A DNA stretch of 64,000 bases, taken from the NCBI GenBank assembly GCA_019421015.1, contig JAHZGC010000022.1, forward strand, positions 4,501-68,500. The letters run 5' to 3'. Made by a program: the position numbers and the translations under genes. Shown piece by piece: positions 1-8,898 of this stretch (positions are counted from its first letter, which is position 1; every line of letters starts with the position of its first letter). The notes below the pieces were generated by a model. It saw only the letters and a program-made list of their open reading frames with translations, had not been told where the DNA came from and did no database searches. The DNA is from Coriobacteriaceae bacterium. GTDB taxonomy: Bacteria; Actinomycetota; Coriobacteriia; Coriobacteriales; UMGS124.

Positions 1-812
1 ATGTGGTGGTAGAACACGCCGTCCTTGGTGAAGTTGCGTTCATAGAGGCCGCTCGTGACCACCGAACGGTTCACCGCGGTCACCACGGCGCGCATCTTTG
101 AGGGTTCGCGGGGGTCGCGCACCCCGATGCGCCAGGGGCTGCCGTCGGTCTTGGATCCCACGGTGAGCACGTTGCCCCCCAGGTTCACGAAGGCGCTGTC
201 GCAGCCGTGCTTCCGCAGCACGTCGGCCAAAGCGTCGGCGATATACCCTTTGGCAATGCCGCCCAGGTCGATGCGGGCGTGAGGGTCGGCAAGGCGCGCG
301 GTACCGGCAACGCGGTCGACCTCGATCATGCGCCAGTCCACATGCCTCAGAGCCTCGTCGAGCTCCTCGCGTGCGGGAACGACACCCTCGTGGAAGTCCC
401 ACAACGGCGTGACCGACCCCATGGTGACGTCGAACACGCCACCGGAGGCCTCAGAATAGTCACGGGCCTTCTCCACAAGGTCCAGCGTGCTGGGAGAGAG
501 CGCCACCCACTCGCCGTGGGCGTCGTTGAGCTTGCTGACCTCGCTCGTGGGGCGCGTGCGCGAGAGACTCATCTCGAAGTCGATGGCGGTGTCGCGCAGG
601 TCGACCAACGCGGCGTCGAGCTCCTCGGCGCTCAGGCCGCGCGAGCCCGGGAACGCCTTGACCGACACCTGGGTGTTGTAGATGGGAAGCAGGATCTGCC
701 GCGAGCCGTCGGGCACCCCGCTTGGCTTGATGAGGCGGATAACGGCGTCGAGGTCTATGGACGAGAGGTCCACGGGCGCCTTGTTCACTTGCTGCTCGGT
801 ATTCTGGGCCAC
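1..812 (-). CDS. apbE: FAD:protein FMN transferase (ApbE family), C-terminus cut by window edge
   Basis: ApbE enzymes move FMN from FAD onto a Thr or Ser of a partner flavoprotein. Read leftward, the frame shows IYNTQVSVKAFPG, SLSRTRPTSEVSKLN, FDVTMGSVTPLWDF, DLGGIAKGYIADALADV, NLGGNVLTVG and VVTSGLYERNF in the order and spacing of the family. About 270 codons are present and the last segment lies left of base 1. The start is placed at the GTG of 810-812 because an in-frame TGA directly precedes it and GGGGAAG lies 8 bases upstream. No signal peptide or lipobox is visible with this start, whereas many ApbE proteins are exported, so the location is uncertain. The partner flavoprotein is not in the window. 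Family assignment is secure; the substrate is not known. Confidence 0.88.
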   Translation of the reverse strand, partial: MAQNTEQQVNKAPVDLSSIDLDAVIRLIKPSGVPDGSRQILLPIYNTQVSVKAFPGSRGLSAEELDAALVDLRDTAIDFEMSLSRTRPTSEVSKLNDAHGEWVALSPSTLDLVEKARDYSEASGGVFDVTMGSVTPLWDFHEGVVPAREELDEALRHVDWRMIEVDRVAGTARLADPHARIDLGGIAKGYIADALADVLRKHGCDSAFVNLGGNVLTVGSKTDGSPWRIGVRDPREPSKMRAVVTAVNRSVVTSGLYERNFTKDGVFYHH

Positions 813-940
813 TCACACCACTTCCCCGGTCGCGTCGGCACGTCCGCCCCATTGTACGCCAAGCGCGACGGCGTGGCGCGCGGCATGCGCCTGACAGCGG
901 AGAAGCCCCAGGGTTCAGGGAACGACCCCCGCGCCGGAGG

Positions 941-2230
941 TCACTGCCAGCGAGGCAGGCCGCCGAAGGTCTGGCGCACGGCGTCCAACAGCTGGCCGTA
1001 GCTCGGAATCTGGTTGCATTCGTACAGCGAGAGCTTTATGGTGGGCAGGAACGCGAGCACGGCGGCGACGGCGAAGTAGGGGGCCAGGGGAAGCCCAAAG
1101 GCCTCGACGCCCAGCAGGAACGACCCCACCGGCGTGTTCGTGGTGGCCGAGAAGATCGCGACGAGACCGATGGCGGCGCAGACGCCGGGCTCGACCCCCA
1201 TAAGGTGCCCCACGGTGCAGCCGGCGCACGCCCCGATGGTCATGGACGGGGTAAGCTCGCCGCCTTTGAAGCCGACACCGATGACCAGGGCCGTGACCAC
1301 GAGCTTGCCGACGAAGTCCCACGTGGCGGCCTCGCCGTGGAGCGCCGTCCTCATAAGGGCGTCTCCCGGCCCCGCATACGGGAGCAAGCCGCCCAGGTTC
1401 ACCAGCAGCGCGATGGCGGCCCCCAGAACCACGAGCCGCGACACCGCGTCTTTGAACAGCGTGCCGGCCGCCTTGCGCACCGCACGGATGGCCAGACAGT
1501 ACAGGACCCCTGCCACCGTGGCGACCGCAACCACGGCCAGGCAGGCCTCCCACATGACCCCGACGTCGGCCAGGGGGGTGAGGTCGAGCCAGGAGTCGGC
1601 CGGCATAAAGCGATCGGCGACGGGGTACCCCGTCAGGGCAGACACGAGCACCGCCAGGCCGCGACGCAGGTCGGCATGGGTACGCGCAAGCTCAATGACG
1701 AAGAGCGTGGAGCACAGCGGCGCAAAAAGCAGGGCTGAGAACGCCCCGGCCATGCCGCAGAGAATGAACGTCCCGTCGCTCGAGCCCTCCTTAAAGACGT
1801 CTGCAACGCCTTTTTGGGTCCGAGTCCAGCGCCCGATGCCCGAGCCCAAGGCTCCCCCCAGCTCGAGCACGGCCGCCTCCTGGCCGGCCGACCCGCCGAA
1901 CATGTTGGTCATGGTGGTGCCGAACACGATGGCGGGCGCGACGACGGGCGCGACCGCGGCGTCGGTGCGCGCCGCCGCGACCACGGTGTTGGTGGTGACG
2001 GTCCAGGGCACCTTGAGAACGCGGTACACCCCTATCGTGAGCAACCCCCCCAGCGGGAGCAGCCAGCCGAATACCGGACCCTGTTCCATGACCTTGGCGG
2101 CCAGGACCAGGGCGTAGGCGAGCATCACGGTGCCGAAGCCCGCCACCAACCCGATGACCGTCGCCGTGACGGCCCACACGAACGCCCGTTTGATACGAGC
2201 TGCCCAGGTCCCATCCGTGCTGCCGTCCAT
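941..2230 (-). CDS. CLC-type antiporter, probable fluoride exporter (CLC-F clade)
   Basis: This 429-residue polytopic membrane protein belongs to the CLC chloride channel/antiporter family. Three signatures point to the CLC-F (fluoride/proton antiport) branch: GGSAGQEAAVLELGG where chloride CLCs have GREGP, GFKGGELTPSMTIGA, and FSATTNTPVGSFLLG near the C-terminus. The protein ends without a CBS domain, as is usual for short bacterial CLCs. Its start ATG has only a weak purine-rich stretch upstream. It is a single gene, divergent from the 2498 membrane protein, with a palindromic repeat (2282-2363) between them. I looked for a fluoride riboswitch in its leader and did not find one. The family is clear; fluoride as substrate is inferred from motif resemblance. 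Confidence 0.75.
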   Translation of the reverse strand: MDGSTDGTWAARIKRAFVWAVTATVIGLVAGFGTVMLAYALVLAAKVMEQGPVFGWLLPLGGLLTIGVYRVLKVPWTVTTNTVVAAARTDAAVAPVVAPAIVFGTTMTNMFGGSAGQEAAVLELGGALGSGIGRWTRTQKGVADVFKEGSSDGTFILCGMAGAFSALLFAPLCSTLFVIELARTHADLRRGLAVLVSALTGYPVADRFMPADSWLDLTPLADVGVMWEACLAVVAVATVAGVLYCLAIRAVRKAAGTLFKDAVSRLVVLGAAIALLVNLGGLLPYAGPGDALMRTALHGEAATWDFVGKLVVTALVIGVGFKGGELTPSMTIGACAGCTVGHLMGVEPGVCAAIGLVAIFSATTNTPVGSFLLGVEAFGLPLAPYFAVAAVLAFLPTIKLSLYECNQIPSYGQLLDAVRQTFGGLPRWQ

Positions 2231-2281
2231 AGCCTGCCCACCGTCCTACCCGGCGCCGCCAGCCGCACCTATAGCAATCCT

Positions 2282-2363
2282 CAGAATTGCTGCCACTGCG
2301 TTTCGTTCGGGCTTATGTGCCCCAGCACACCGCGCCCTCGCGCGCCTTGTGGCAGCAATTCTG
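2282..2363. repeat. Palindromic intergenic repeat, copy R1
   Basis: An 82-bp hairpin-forming unit bounded by CAGAATTGCTGCCAC and its exact reverse complement. The inner part (read on the minus strand: AAGGCGCGCGAGGGCGCGGT, then GTGC..GCAC tip, then CACATAAGCCCG) is nearly identical to repeats at 33150-33257 and 36453-36560. It lies between two divergent genes, in the opposite orientation to the other copies. It differs from them in its outer arms (CAGAATTGC instead of AGCATTTTGA). Confidence 0.85.
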
Positions 2364-2497
2364 TGTTTCGCCCCAAAACCCACAGGGTGCGCGTATATTG
2401 TTTGAAGTTATGCCCGCTCCCCCGTCCGGGGAATACACGTCGCACGGGGGCGGAACCATATCTCCGTCTTAGCTTCTGACCGAGCAAGGAGGACGCC

Positions 2498-2869
2498 ATG
2501 AGGTTCGTTTTACAGTGGATTCTGACCGGTGTCGCCGTGAGCATCGCCGTGGTGCTGGTGCCGGGCATCAGCGTGGTGGGGACCCAATGGGTGGCCGTGT
2601 TCCTGACCGCCCTTGTGCTCTCGCTCATCGACATGTCGATCAAGCCGGTCCTACAGCTGCTCTCGCTTCCTGTGACCATCCTGACATTAGGCGTGTTCGC
2701 CCTAATCTTGAACGCCCTGCTGCTGGAGCTCGCCTCCTGGCTCACGGTGAACCTCTTTGGGTCGGGCATCGTGATCCACGGGTTCTGGTGGGCGCTGCTG
2801 GGGTCGGTCATCATCAGCATTGCCCTGGCCATCATCAACGCACTCACCGGCGGCCTGGCAAAGGACTAG
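2498..2869 (+). CDS. Small four-helix membrane protein, PF04020-like (so-called phage holin family 4 / YvlD)
   Basis: A 123-residue protein made almost entirely of four hydrophobic helices, with the family-typical run IKPVLQLLSLPVTILTLGVF and later LLGSVIISIALAIINAL. This family occurs in many bacterial chromosomes and its role is not known; the holin name comes from annotation transfer, and nothing phage-like surrounds it here. The ATG has a strong AAGGAGG site about 6 bases upstream. The next gene starts 2 bases after its stop, so the two are likely co-transcribed. Confidence 0.8.
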   Translation: MRFVLQWILTGVAVSIAVVLVPGISVVGTQWVAVFLTALVLSLIDMSIKPVLQLLSLPVTILTLGVFALILNALLLELASWLTVNLFGSGIVIHGFWWALLGSVIISIALAIINALTGGLAKD

Positions 2870-2871
2870 CG

Positions 2872-3510
2872 GTGAGCAGGGCACTCCGTGGCGGGAAGGC
2901 CCCCACCGTCCCAGCGGACGACCGAGACGACGAGGAGTTCTTCGCCCTCGCCCGTTCGGTCATCGAAGCCGGCCGCATGCGCGAGTCGGCGGCCCACCGG
3001 CAGCACGGCACCACCTCGACCCTGCTCCACTGCATCGCCGTCGCCTATGAGGCGAACGGCCTTGCCAAGCGCTTCGCCATGGACGACACGCGCCGTGCCG
3101 AGGTGGTGCGGGCCGCCCTCCTTCACGACTACTACCTCTACGACTGGCACGACGGGGAGAGCTGGCACCGCCTCCATGGCCTGAGGCACGGGCGCTTTGC
3201 CGCAGAGAACGCCCGCAGGGACTACCCCGACCTGACGCCGGACGAGGAAGACGCCATCCGGCGTCATATGTTCCCACTGACCCCCGTGCCGCCTGCAAGC
3301 TCCGTCGGCTGGGTGGTCACCCTGGCCGACAAGCGGTGCGCCGGCTACGAGACCCGCACGCGCGGCACGCAGGCCTACGGGGAGCTCCGGGCCAAGTGCT
3401 CCCGCTTTCTGCCCGACATCCCCGTCGACCTGCCACCCGCCGGGCCTTCTCAGACAGTCTCATCCGCATCCGGGCCGTCCAATCCCCCGGCCTCCGGCAC
3501 CGTTCGCTAG
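2872..3510 (+). CDS. HD-domain protein (predicted metal-dependent phosphohydrolase)
   Basis: A 212-residue protein with an HD-type core: an early His in HRQHGTTSTLLHC, then AALLHDYYLYDWH (the HD pair), then LRHGRFAAENA and a later ADKRCAGYETR helix. HD proteins bind metals and commonly cleave phosphomonoesters or phosphodiesters such as nucleotides; the substrate here cannot be read from sequence. I chose the GTG at 2872, two bases after the preceding stop, with AAAGGA as ribosome site inside the upstream gene end. The last 30 residues are Pro/Ser-rich and probably disordered. It is translationally coupled to the small membrane protein upstream. Confidence 0.7.
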   Translation: MSRALRGGKAPTVPADDRDDEEFFALARSVIEAGRMRESAAHRQHGTTSTLLHCIAVAYEANGLAKRFAMDDTRRAEVVRAALLHDYYLYDWHDGESWHRLHGLRHGRFAAENARRDYPDLTPDEEDAIRRHMFPLTPVPPASSVGWVVTLADKRCAGYETRTRGTQAYGELRAKCSRFLPDIPVDLPPAGPSQTVSSASGPSNPPASGTVR

Positions 3511-3544
3511 CACCGCCCCCGCCGCGTTTTTGGAGGAACCAGCC

Positions 3545-4444
3545 ATGGCCACCGGCTCCCTGATCTACCAGCTCGCCCAATACGTGACATGGTTTTTTGT
3601 CTACGCCTTTATGGGGTGGTGCTGGGAGGTGGGCCTGCGCCTGGTGCAGCACCACGTGTTCGTGAACCGCGGGTTCGTGACGGGGCCGGTGCTGCCCATC
3701 TACGGGTTTGGCGCCTTAATCTCGGTGGTGCTGCTGCATCCCATCCAGAACGTCGCCTTGCAGTTCGTGGTGGGCGCCTTGGCCGCCGCCGTCATGGAGT
3801 ACACCACCTCCTGGGTCATGGAGAAGCTCTTCCATGCCCGCTGGTGGGACTACACCGGGAAGCCCTTCAACCTCAACGGACGCATCTACCTGCTTGGCGT
3901 GGTGGTCTTCGGCATCATGATGGTGGTCATCGACCGCGTGGTGCAGCCGGTGCTCAAAGACCTCACCGACCTCGTGCCCCCGCCGGCCTTGGAGGTGGCG
4001 GCGGCGGTCGCCCTGGCCGTGTTCCTGGTCGACCTCATGACCAGCGTGGTCCACATGAAGAACTTCAACAAGCGGCTCGCCGCCATGCAGGGCAAGGTCG
4101 CCGAGATGGCCGAAGGCGCGCGCAACCGGGCCTTCGAGGTGCGCAACGCCGCGAGCACCGCCGTCGAGAACGCCCGGGACGCCATGCTCGATGTCCGCGA
4201 AAACGCCGCCGACGCCGCAGAACGAACCCGCCAGAACATCGCCGACGCCGCGGAGCGCTCGCGCCAGCGCCTGGCAGATGCCGTGGACGACCGCCGCGAC
4301 GCCCTCGAAGACCGCCTGGAGGAGCTGCGCCGATCCTACTACGCCCGCCGCACCCTGCGCGACCCGCACTTCTCCCCCACGCGCAACCAGGAGGCCTACC
4401 GCTGGCTCAAGGAACATTTGCCGTCGAACCGGGACGACCGGTAG
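3545..4444 (+). CDS. Putative ABC transporter permease-like membrane protein (PF06541) with long helical tail
   Basis: The first half (to about residue 175) is a multi-helix membrane domain with FVYAFMGWCWEVGLRL, NRGFVTGPVLPIYGFG and ARWWDYTGKPFNLNGRIY, the signatures of the PF06541 family (CmpB-like, function unproven). The second half (about 175-265) is a charged heptad-like helix repeatedly carrying AA(D/E)RxR, suggesting a long cytosolic coiled coil. The start ATG at 3545 has GGAGGA about 8 bases upstream; a TTG at 3530 in the same frame is less likely. A related, shorter family member lies at 34090-34725. The stop TAG is followed by GGCGTTTTG, resembling the ends of the palindromic repeats. 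Confidence 0.72.
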   Translation: MATGSLIYQLAQYVTWFFVYAFMGWCWEVGLRLVQHHVFVNRGFVTGPVLPIYGFGALISVVLLHPIQNVALQFVVGALAAAVMEYTTSWVMEKLFHARWWDYTGKPFNLNGRIYLLGVVVFGIMMVVIDRVVQPVLKDLTDLVPPPALEVAAAVALAVFLVDLMTSVVHMKNFNKRLAAMQGKVAEMAEGARNRAFEVRNAASTAVENARDAMLDVRENAADAAERTRQNIADAAERSRQRLADAVDDRRDALEDRLEELRRSYYARRTLRDPHFSPTRNQEAYRWLKEHLPSNRDDR

Positions 4445-4547
4445 GGCGTTTTGGCAAAGCCGCGCACCGAGGTGCACCAGGGGCCCCTGCGCCCCAGCAC
4501 GCCTCGCCATTGCGCATCTCGACACGGCCAGTTTCGCATCCCGACAC

Positions 4548-4590
4548 AAGCGCCCCGCCCGGCCTTTGGCCAACCGGACGGGGCGCTTTT
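4548..4590. terminator. Bidirectional intrinsic terminator
   Basis: A strong stem AAGCGCCCCG-CCCGG / CCGGA-CGGGGCGCTT followed by a T run on the plus strand (CGCTTTT) and preceded by A residues that give T on the minus strand. It sits between the convergent ends of the 3545-4444 gene and oppF. Confidence 0.85.
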
Positions 4591-4622
4591 ACATACGCGG
4601 ACGTATTTGGGCGAGGGTCCCA

Positions 4623-4649
4623 AGAGCATTTTGAGAAAGTCAAAATGCC

Positions 4650-4651
<2 letters not shown>
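4623..4651. repeat. Mini form of the palindromic repeat, copy R2
   Basis: AGAGCATTTTGA, a 5-base loop GAAAG, then TCAAAATGCCCT. These are the two outer ends of repeat R4 (36453-36560) with the inner 70-80 bases missing. Its right end runs directly into the stop codon of oppF (4650-4652). Confidence 0.75.
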
Positions 4652-5681
<1,030 letters not shown>

Positions 5682-5684
5682 AGC

Positions 5685-6719
5685 CTAGGCCCTCCCCTCG
5701 CGCTCGACTTCGGACAGATGGCCCGCCCCCTGCGCGTCCAGTTCCTCGGAGGTCCAGACGCACCGCGAGGTCTGGCCGCCGGGATAGGTGTGCTGGGGGA
5801 TGTCGGGCAGGGCGCAACGGTCGCAGCTGTAGTTGCAGCGGCCCGCAAAGGGACAGCCGTCGGGCGGGTTGACCAAAGACGGCGCGGCACCGGGAATCGA
5901 GGTGAGGCGCTCGTGGCCCACGCGGCGCGGGTCGGGCACCGCGCCCAGCAGGGCCCGGGTGTAGGGGTGGCGCGGCCGATAGAAGATCGCGTCTACGTCG
6001 CCGCGCTCCATCACGCGGCCGCCGTACATCACCGACACCCGGCTGCACAGGCTCGCCACCACGCCCAGGTCGTGGGTGATGAGCACCACGCTCATGCCCG
6101 TCTCCTCCGAGAGGCGCTTGAGCAGGTCGAGAATCTGGGCCTGGATGGTCACGTCGAGGGCCGTGGTGGGCTCGTCGGCGATGATCAGGCGCGGCTGGCA
6201 GCACAGCGCCATGGCGATGAGCACGCGCTGGCGCATGCCGCCCGAGAACTCGTGGGGATACTGGGACAGGCGCTGCTCCGGCGAGGGGATGCCCACCTGA
6301 CCGAGCACGCGCAGGGCCTCCTCGCGTGCGGCCGCGCCCTTGAGGCCGCGATGGCGCCTGAGGACCTCGTACAGGTGGTAGCCCACCGTGTGAAGCGGGT
6401 CCAGGGCGGTCATGGGATCTTGGAAGATCATGGCGATCTCGCCGCCGCACATGGCGCGTCGGGCGGCCGGCTTCATGGCCAGCAGGTCGCGCCCGTCGTA
6501 CTCGAGCACGTCGGCCTCGATGTCGGCATTGGGGGGCAGAAGGCCCATAATCGACTTCATGGCCACGCTCTTGCCCGAACCCGACTCGCCCACCACGGCC
6601 ACGATCTCGCCGGGGGCGACCTCGATGTTGAAGCCGCGCACGGCCTTGACGAGCTGCTTGTGGGAGTGGAACGTGGTGCGCAGGTTGCGCACGCGCAGGA
6701 GGGGTTTGGTCTCTGCCAT
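5685..6719 (-). CDS. oppD: Peptide/nickel ABC transporter ATPase (OppD/DppD type)
   Basis: The second ATPase of the importer, 344 residues. It shows Walker A GESGSGKS, Q-loop IFQDPMTALDP, signature SGGMRQR, Walker B LIIADEPTTALD and switch THDLGVV, then the C-terminal Cys motif FAGRCNYSCDRCALP. The frame stays open upstream into the oppC gene, but the ATG at 6719 (MAETKPLLRVRNL) matches the usual OppD start, is 5 bases beyond the oppC stop and has GGAGG upstream. It should form a heterodimer with the OppF protein on the cytosolic face of the OppBC channel. Confidence 0.9.
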   Translation of the reverse strand: MAETKPLLRVRNLRTTFHSHKQLVKAVRGFNIEVAPGEIVAVVGESGSGKSVAMKSIMGLLPPNADIEADVLEYDGRDLLAMKPAARRAMCGGEIAMIFQDPMTALDPLHTVGYHLYEVLRRHRGLKGAAAREEALRVLGQVGIPSPEQRLSQYPHEFSGGMRQRVLIAMALCCQPRLIIADEPTTALDVTIQAQILDLLKRLSEETGMSVVLITHDLGVVASLCSRVSVMYGGRVMERGDVDAIFYRPRHPYTRALLGAVPDPRRVGHERLTSIPGAAPSLVNPPDGCPFAGRCNYSCDRCALPDIPQHTYPGGQTSRCVWTSEELDAQGAGHLSEVEREGRA

Positions 6720-6724
6720 GCTCG

Positions 6725-7849
6725 TTATGCCTCCCTCTCGCCGCTCACGACCTGCGGGTCGGCGAACACGCGCAGGATGTTGCCCAGCTTGTTGAACGCA
6801 AAGATCACGATCATGATCAGCAGGCCCGGGAAGACGGCCATGTAGATGTCGTTCTGCATGTAGCCCTGGGCCGCCTGGAGCAGGCTGCCCCACGAGGACA
6901 TGGGCGGCTGGATGCCCACGCCGAGGAAGCTCAGCGACGACTCGGTCATGATGGCCGCCGCCAGCGTGGTGGTGGCCGCCGTGATGATGGTGGGCAGCGA
7001 CGACGGGATGATATGGGTCACGATGGTGCGCGCCGGCGAGACGCCGCAGAGCTCGGCATACTGCACGAAGTCGCGCGACTTCACGGTCTGCGTCTCGGTG
7101 CGCACCAAACGGGCGATCTCCATCCAGCTAAAGAGGCCGATGACCAGGATGATCGAGGTCAGGCCGGGCTTCAAGAACACGCTCACCACGGTCACGAGCA
7201 CCATCCACGGCACGGACGAGAGGATGTCGACGAGGCGCATGAGCACGGCGTCGACGATGCCGCCCATGAGTCCCGACACGGTGCCCACCACGATGCCCAC
7301 CACCATGGAGGTAAGCATGGCGAGCAGGCCCACCATGAGCGACACGCGACCGCCGTAGATCACGCGGGCCAGGTAGTCGCGACCCATTTCGTCGGTGCCC
7401 AACAGGTGCTCGGCCGAGGGGCCCTGGAGGCGGTTGGCGATGCTCGTGGCGTTGGGCTCAAGGGGCAGCAGCGGCGCAATAAGGCACACGACCACGATGA
7501 TCAGCAGCAAGGAAAGCGAGATGATCGCCCCCTTGTCGCGCTTGAGCGCGTGGAGAGCGGCCTGAAGCCGCAGGTTGGGCCGTTTGGCAGCCTTGGGACC
7601 GACGGCGGCCGTGCCCTCAATCTGGGCCATGGCCGCCTCGTGCTCGGCGTCGACCACCGCCTTGGCCATCCCCGCAGGGGCAGGCACCCCCTCGTCGATG
7701 GCCCGCACGTCGGCCTTGACGTCGCGCGTCAGGGTGTCGGGGTCGTCCGAGAGCTCGGCGGCGGCGCTCACCAGGGGCTCGGGCTCACTGGGACCGTCCC
7801 AGCCAAGGTCGCGCTTAAGCTGGTCGTCCAACTCTTGGTTCTTGGCCAT
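6725..7849 (-). CDS. oppC: Peptide/nickel ABC transporter permease (OppC/DppC type) with long N-terminal extension
   Basis: One half of the transmembrane channel, 374 residues. The permease part starts near residue 100 (ALKRDKGAIISLSLLLIIVV) and carries LLGTDEMGRDYLARVIYGGR and the EAA-type coupling loop AELCGVSPARTIVTHIIPSS, ending with SSLSFLGVGIQPPMSSWG. The preceding 95-100 residues are hydrophilic and acidic, much longer than the usual 20-30 residue OppC leader, and have no recognisable domain. The start directly abuts the oppB stop (no gap), so translation is likely coupled. Confidence 0.9.
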   Translation of the reverse strand: MAKNQELDDQLKRDLGWDGPSEPEPLVSAAAELSDDPDTLTRDVKADVRAIDEGVPAPAGMAKAVVDAEHEAAMAQIEGTAAVGPKAAKRPNLRLQAALHALKRDKGAIISLSLLLIIVVVCLIAPLLPLEPNATSIANRLQGPSAEHLLGTDEMGRDYLARVIYGGRVSLMVGLLAMLTSMVVGIVVGTVSGLMGGIVDAVLMRLVDILSSVPWMVLVTVVSVFLKPGLTSIILVIGLFSWMEIARLVRTETQTVKSRDFVQYAELCGVSPARTIVTHIIPSSLPTIITAATTTLAAAIMTESSLSFLGVGIQPPMSSWGSLLQAAQGYMQNDIYMAVFPGLLIMIVIFAFNKLGNILRVFADPQVVSGEREA

Positions 7850-8806
7850 TTACTTCTCGCCCCCTTCGCGCACGCGGGGATCGACGATGCAGTTGAGCAC
7901 GTCGGCCAACAGGTTACCGAGCACCACGAGGGTGGAGGAGAAGACCAGGATCACCATGATGATGGGGTAGTCGAGGCCCTTGATGGCCGTGATGAAGTAG
8001 GGCCCCACGCCCGGCCACGAGAAGATGGTCTCGGTGATGATGGCGCCGGTCACGAGCAGCGGCATGGCCATGCCCAGGCGCGTGATCACCGGGGCGAGGA
8101 CGTTGCGCATCACATGCTTGAACATGACCTGGTGGTCGGTGGCGCCAAAGGCCCGCTGCACGCTCACGTAGTCGCGGGTCATCTGGGTTACCGTGGAGCT
8201 GCGCACGTAGCGCAGGTTGTCGGGCAGGAACGCCACCGTGAGCGTCACAAAGGGCAGGATGTAGTGGCGCAGCACGTCGAGGGGCGAGCCGTCTCCCACC
8301 GTCTGCATGCCGAGGATCGGCAGCCAACGCAGGGCATAGCCAAAGACGAAGATCAGCATCATGGCAAACCAGAAGGACGGCAGCGCGATGCCGATGGAGG
8401 CCAGCGAGTCGATGAAGCGGTCCACCCGCGACCCACGCCGCGAACCGGCCACCAGGCCCAAGACGATGGCGAGCACGTAGGCCGTGAGGTACGCCGGCAG
8501 CACCAGCAGGATGGTGTTGGGGATGCGCACCGCCAGCTGTTCGGCGATGCTCTGCTTGGTCACGATCGAATACCCGAAGTTGCCCGTCGCCATGCTGCCC
8601 AGCCAGTCGGCGTAGCGCTCCCACACCGGCCTGTTCAGGCCGAGCTGCTCCTTCATGGCCGCAACCGTCTCGGCCGACATCTTGGGATCGATCATGGCAT
8701 CGACGGCGTCGTAGGGCGCCAGGTCGATGAGCAAGAACGTGATGATCGTGACGATCAACACGATGGGGATTGCGATCGCGATGCGGCGCAAGATGAACTT
8801 CGCCAT
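7850..8806 (-). CDS. oppB: Peptide/nickel ABC transporter permease (OppB/DppB type)
   Basis: The other channel half, 318 residues with about six helices. It starts MAKFILRRIAIAIPIVLIV, has the family run MKEQLGLNRPVWERYADWL and the EAA-type loop QRAFGATDHQVMFKHVMRN. The open frame extends 54 bases further upstream, but that would start inside the terminator of the binding-protein gene; the ATG at 8806 has AGGAGG about 8 bases upstream and fits the family length. It is the first gene after that terminator. Confidence 0.92.
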   Translation of the reverse strand: MAKFILRRIAIAIPIVLIVTIITFLLIDLAPYDAVDAMIDPKMSAETVAAMKEQLGLNRPVWERYADWLGSMATGNFGYSIVTKQSIAEQLAVRIPNTILLVLPAYLTAYVLAIVLGLVAGSRRGSRVDRFIDSLASIGIALPSFWFAMMLIFVFGYALRWLPILGMQTVGDGSPLDVLRHYILPFVTLTVAFLPDNLRYVRSSTVTQMTRDYVSVQRAFGATDHQVMFKHVMRNVLAPVITRLGMAMPLLVTGAIITETIFSWPGVGPYFITAIKGLDYPIIMVILVFSSTLVVLGNLLADVLNCIVDPRVREGGEK

Positions 8807-8842
8807 GGCTGCTGGCCTCCTATCCTCGTCTCGAACCTTCCA

Positions 8843-8881
8843 TAAAAAAGCGCGGGACACCCTTTACGGGCACCCCGCGCC
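8843..8881 (-). terminator. Intrinsic terminator between binding-protein gene and oppB
   Basis: On the minus strand a GC-rich stem (GCGCGGGG..CCC / GGG..CCCGCGC) ends in six T residues. Its place between the binding-protein gene and oppBCDF suggests partial termination, giving more binding protein than membrane components. Confidence 0.85.
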
Positions 8882-8898
8882 GACTTCCTTAGCTTGGC

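Noticed and set aside
2231..2300. Fluoride riboswitch upstream of the CLC-F gene
   Set aside because: The leader has GC-rich stretches, but I could not match the conserved GATGG and TGATG/CTCCTA elements in the right order.
2498..2869. Prophage holin
   Set aside because: The family name contains holin, but no phage genes surround it and the family occurs widely on chromosomes.
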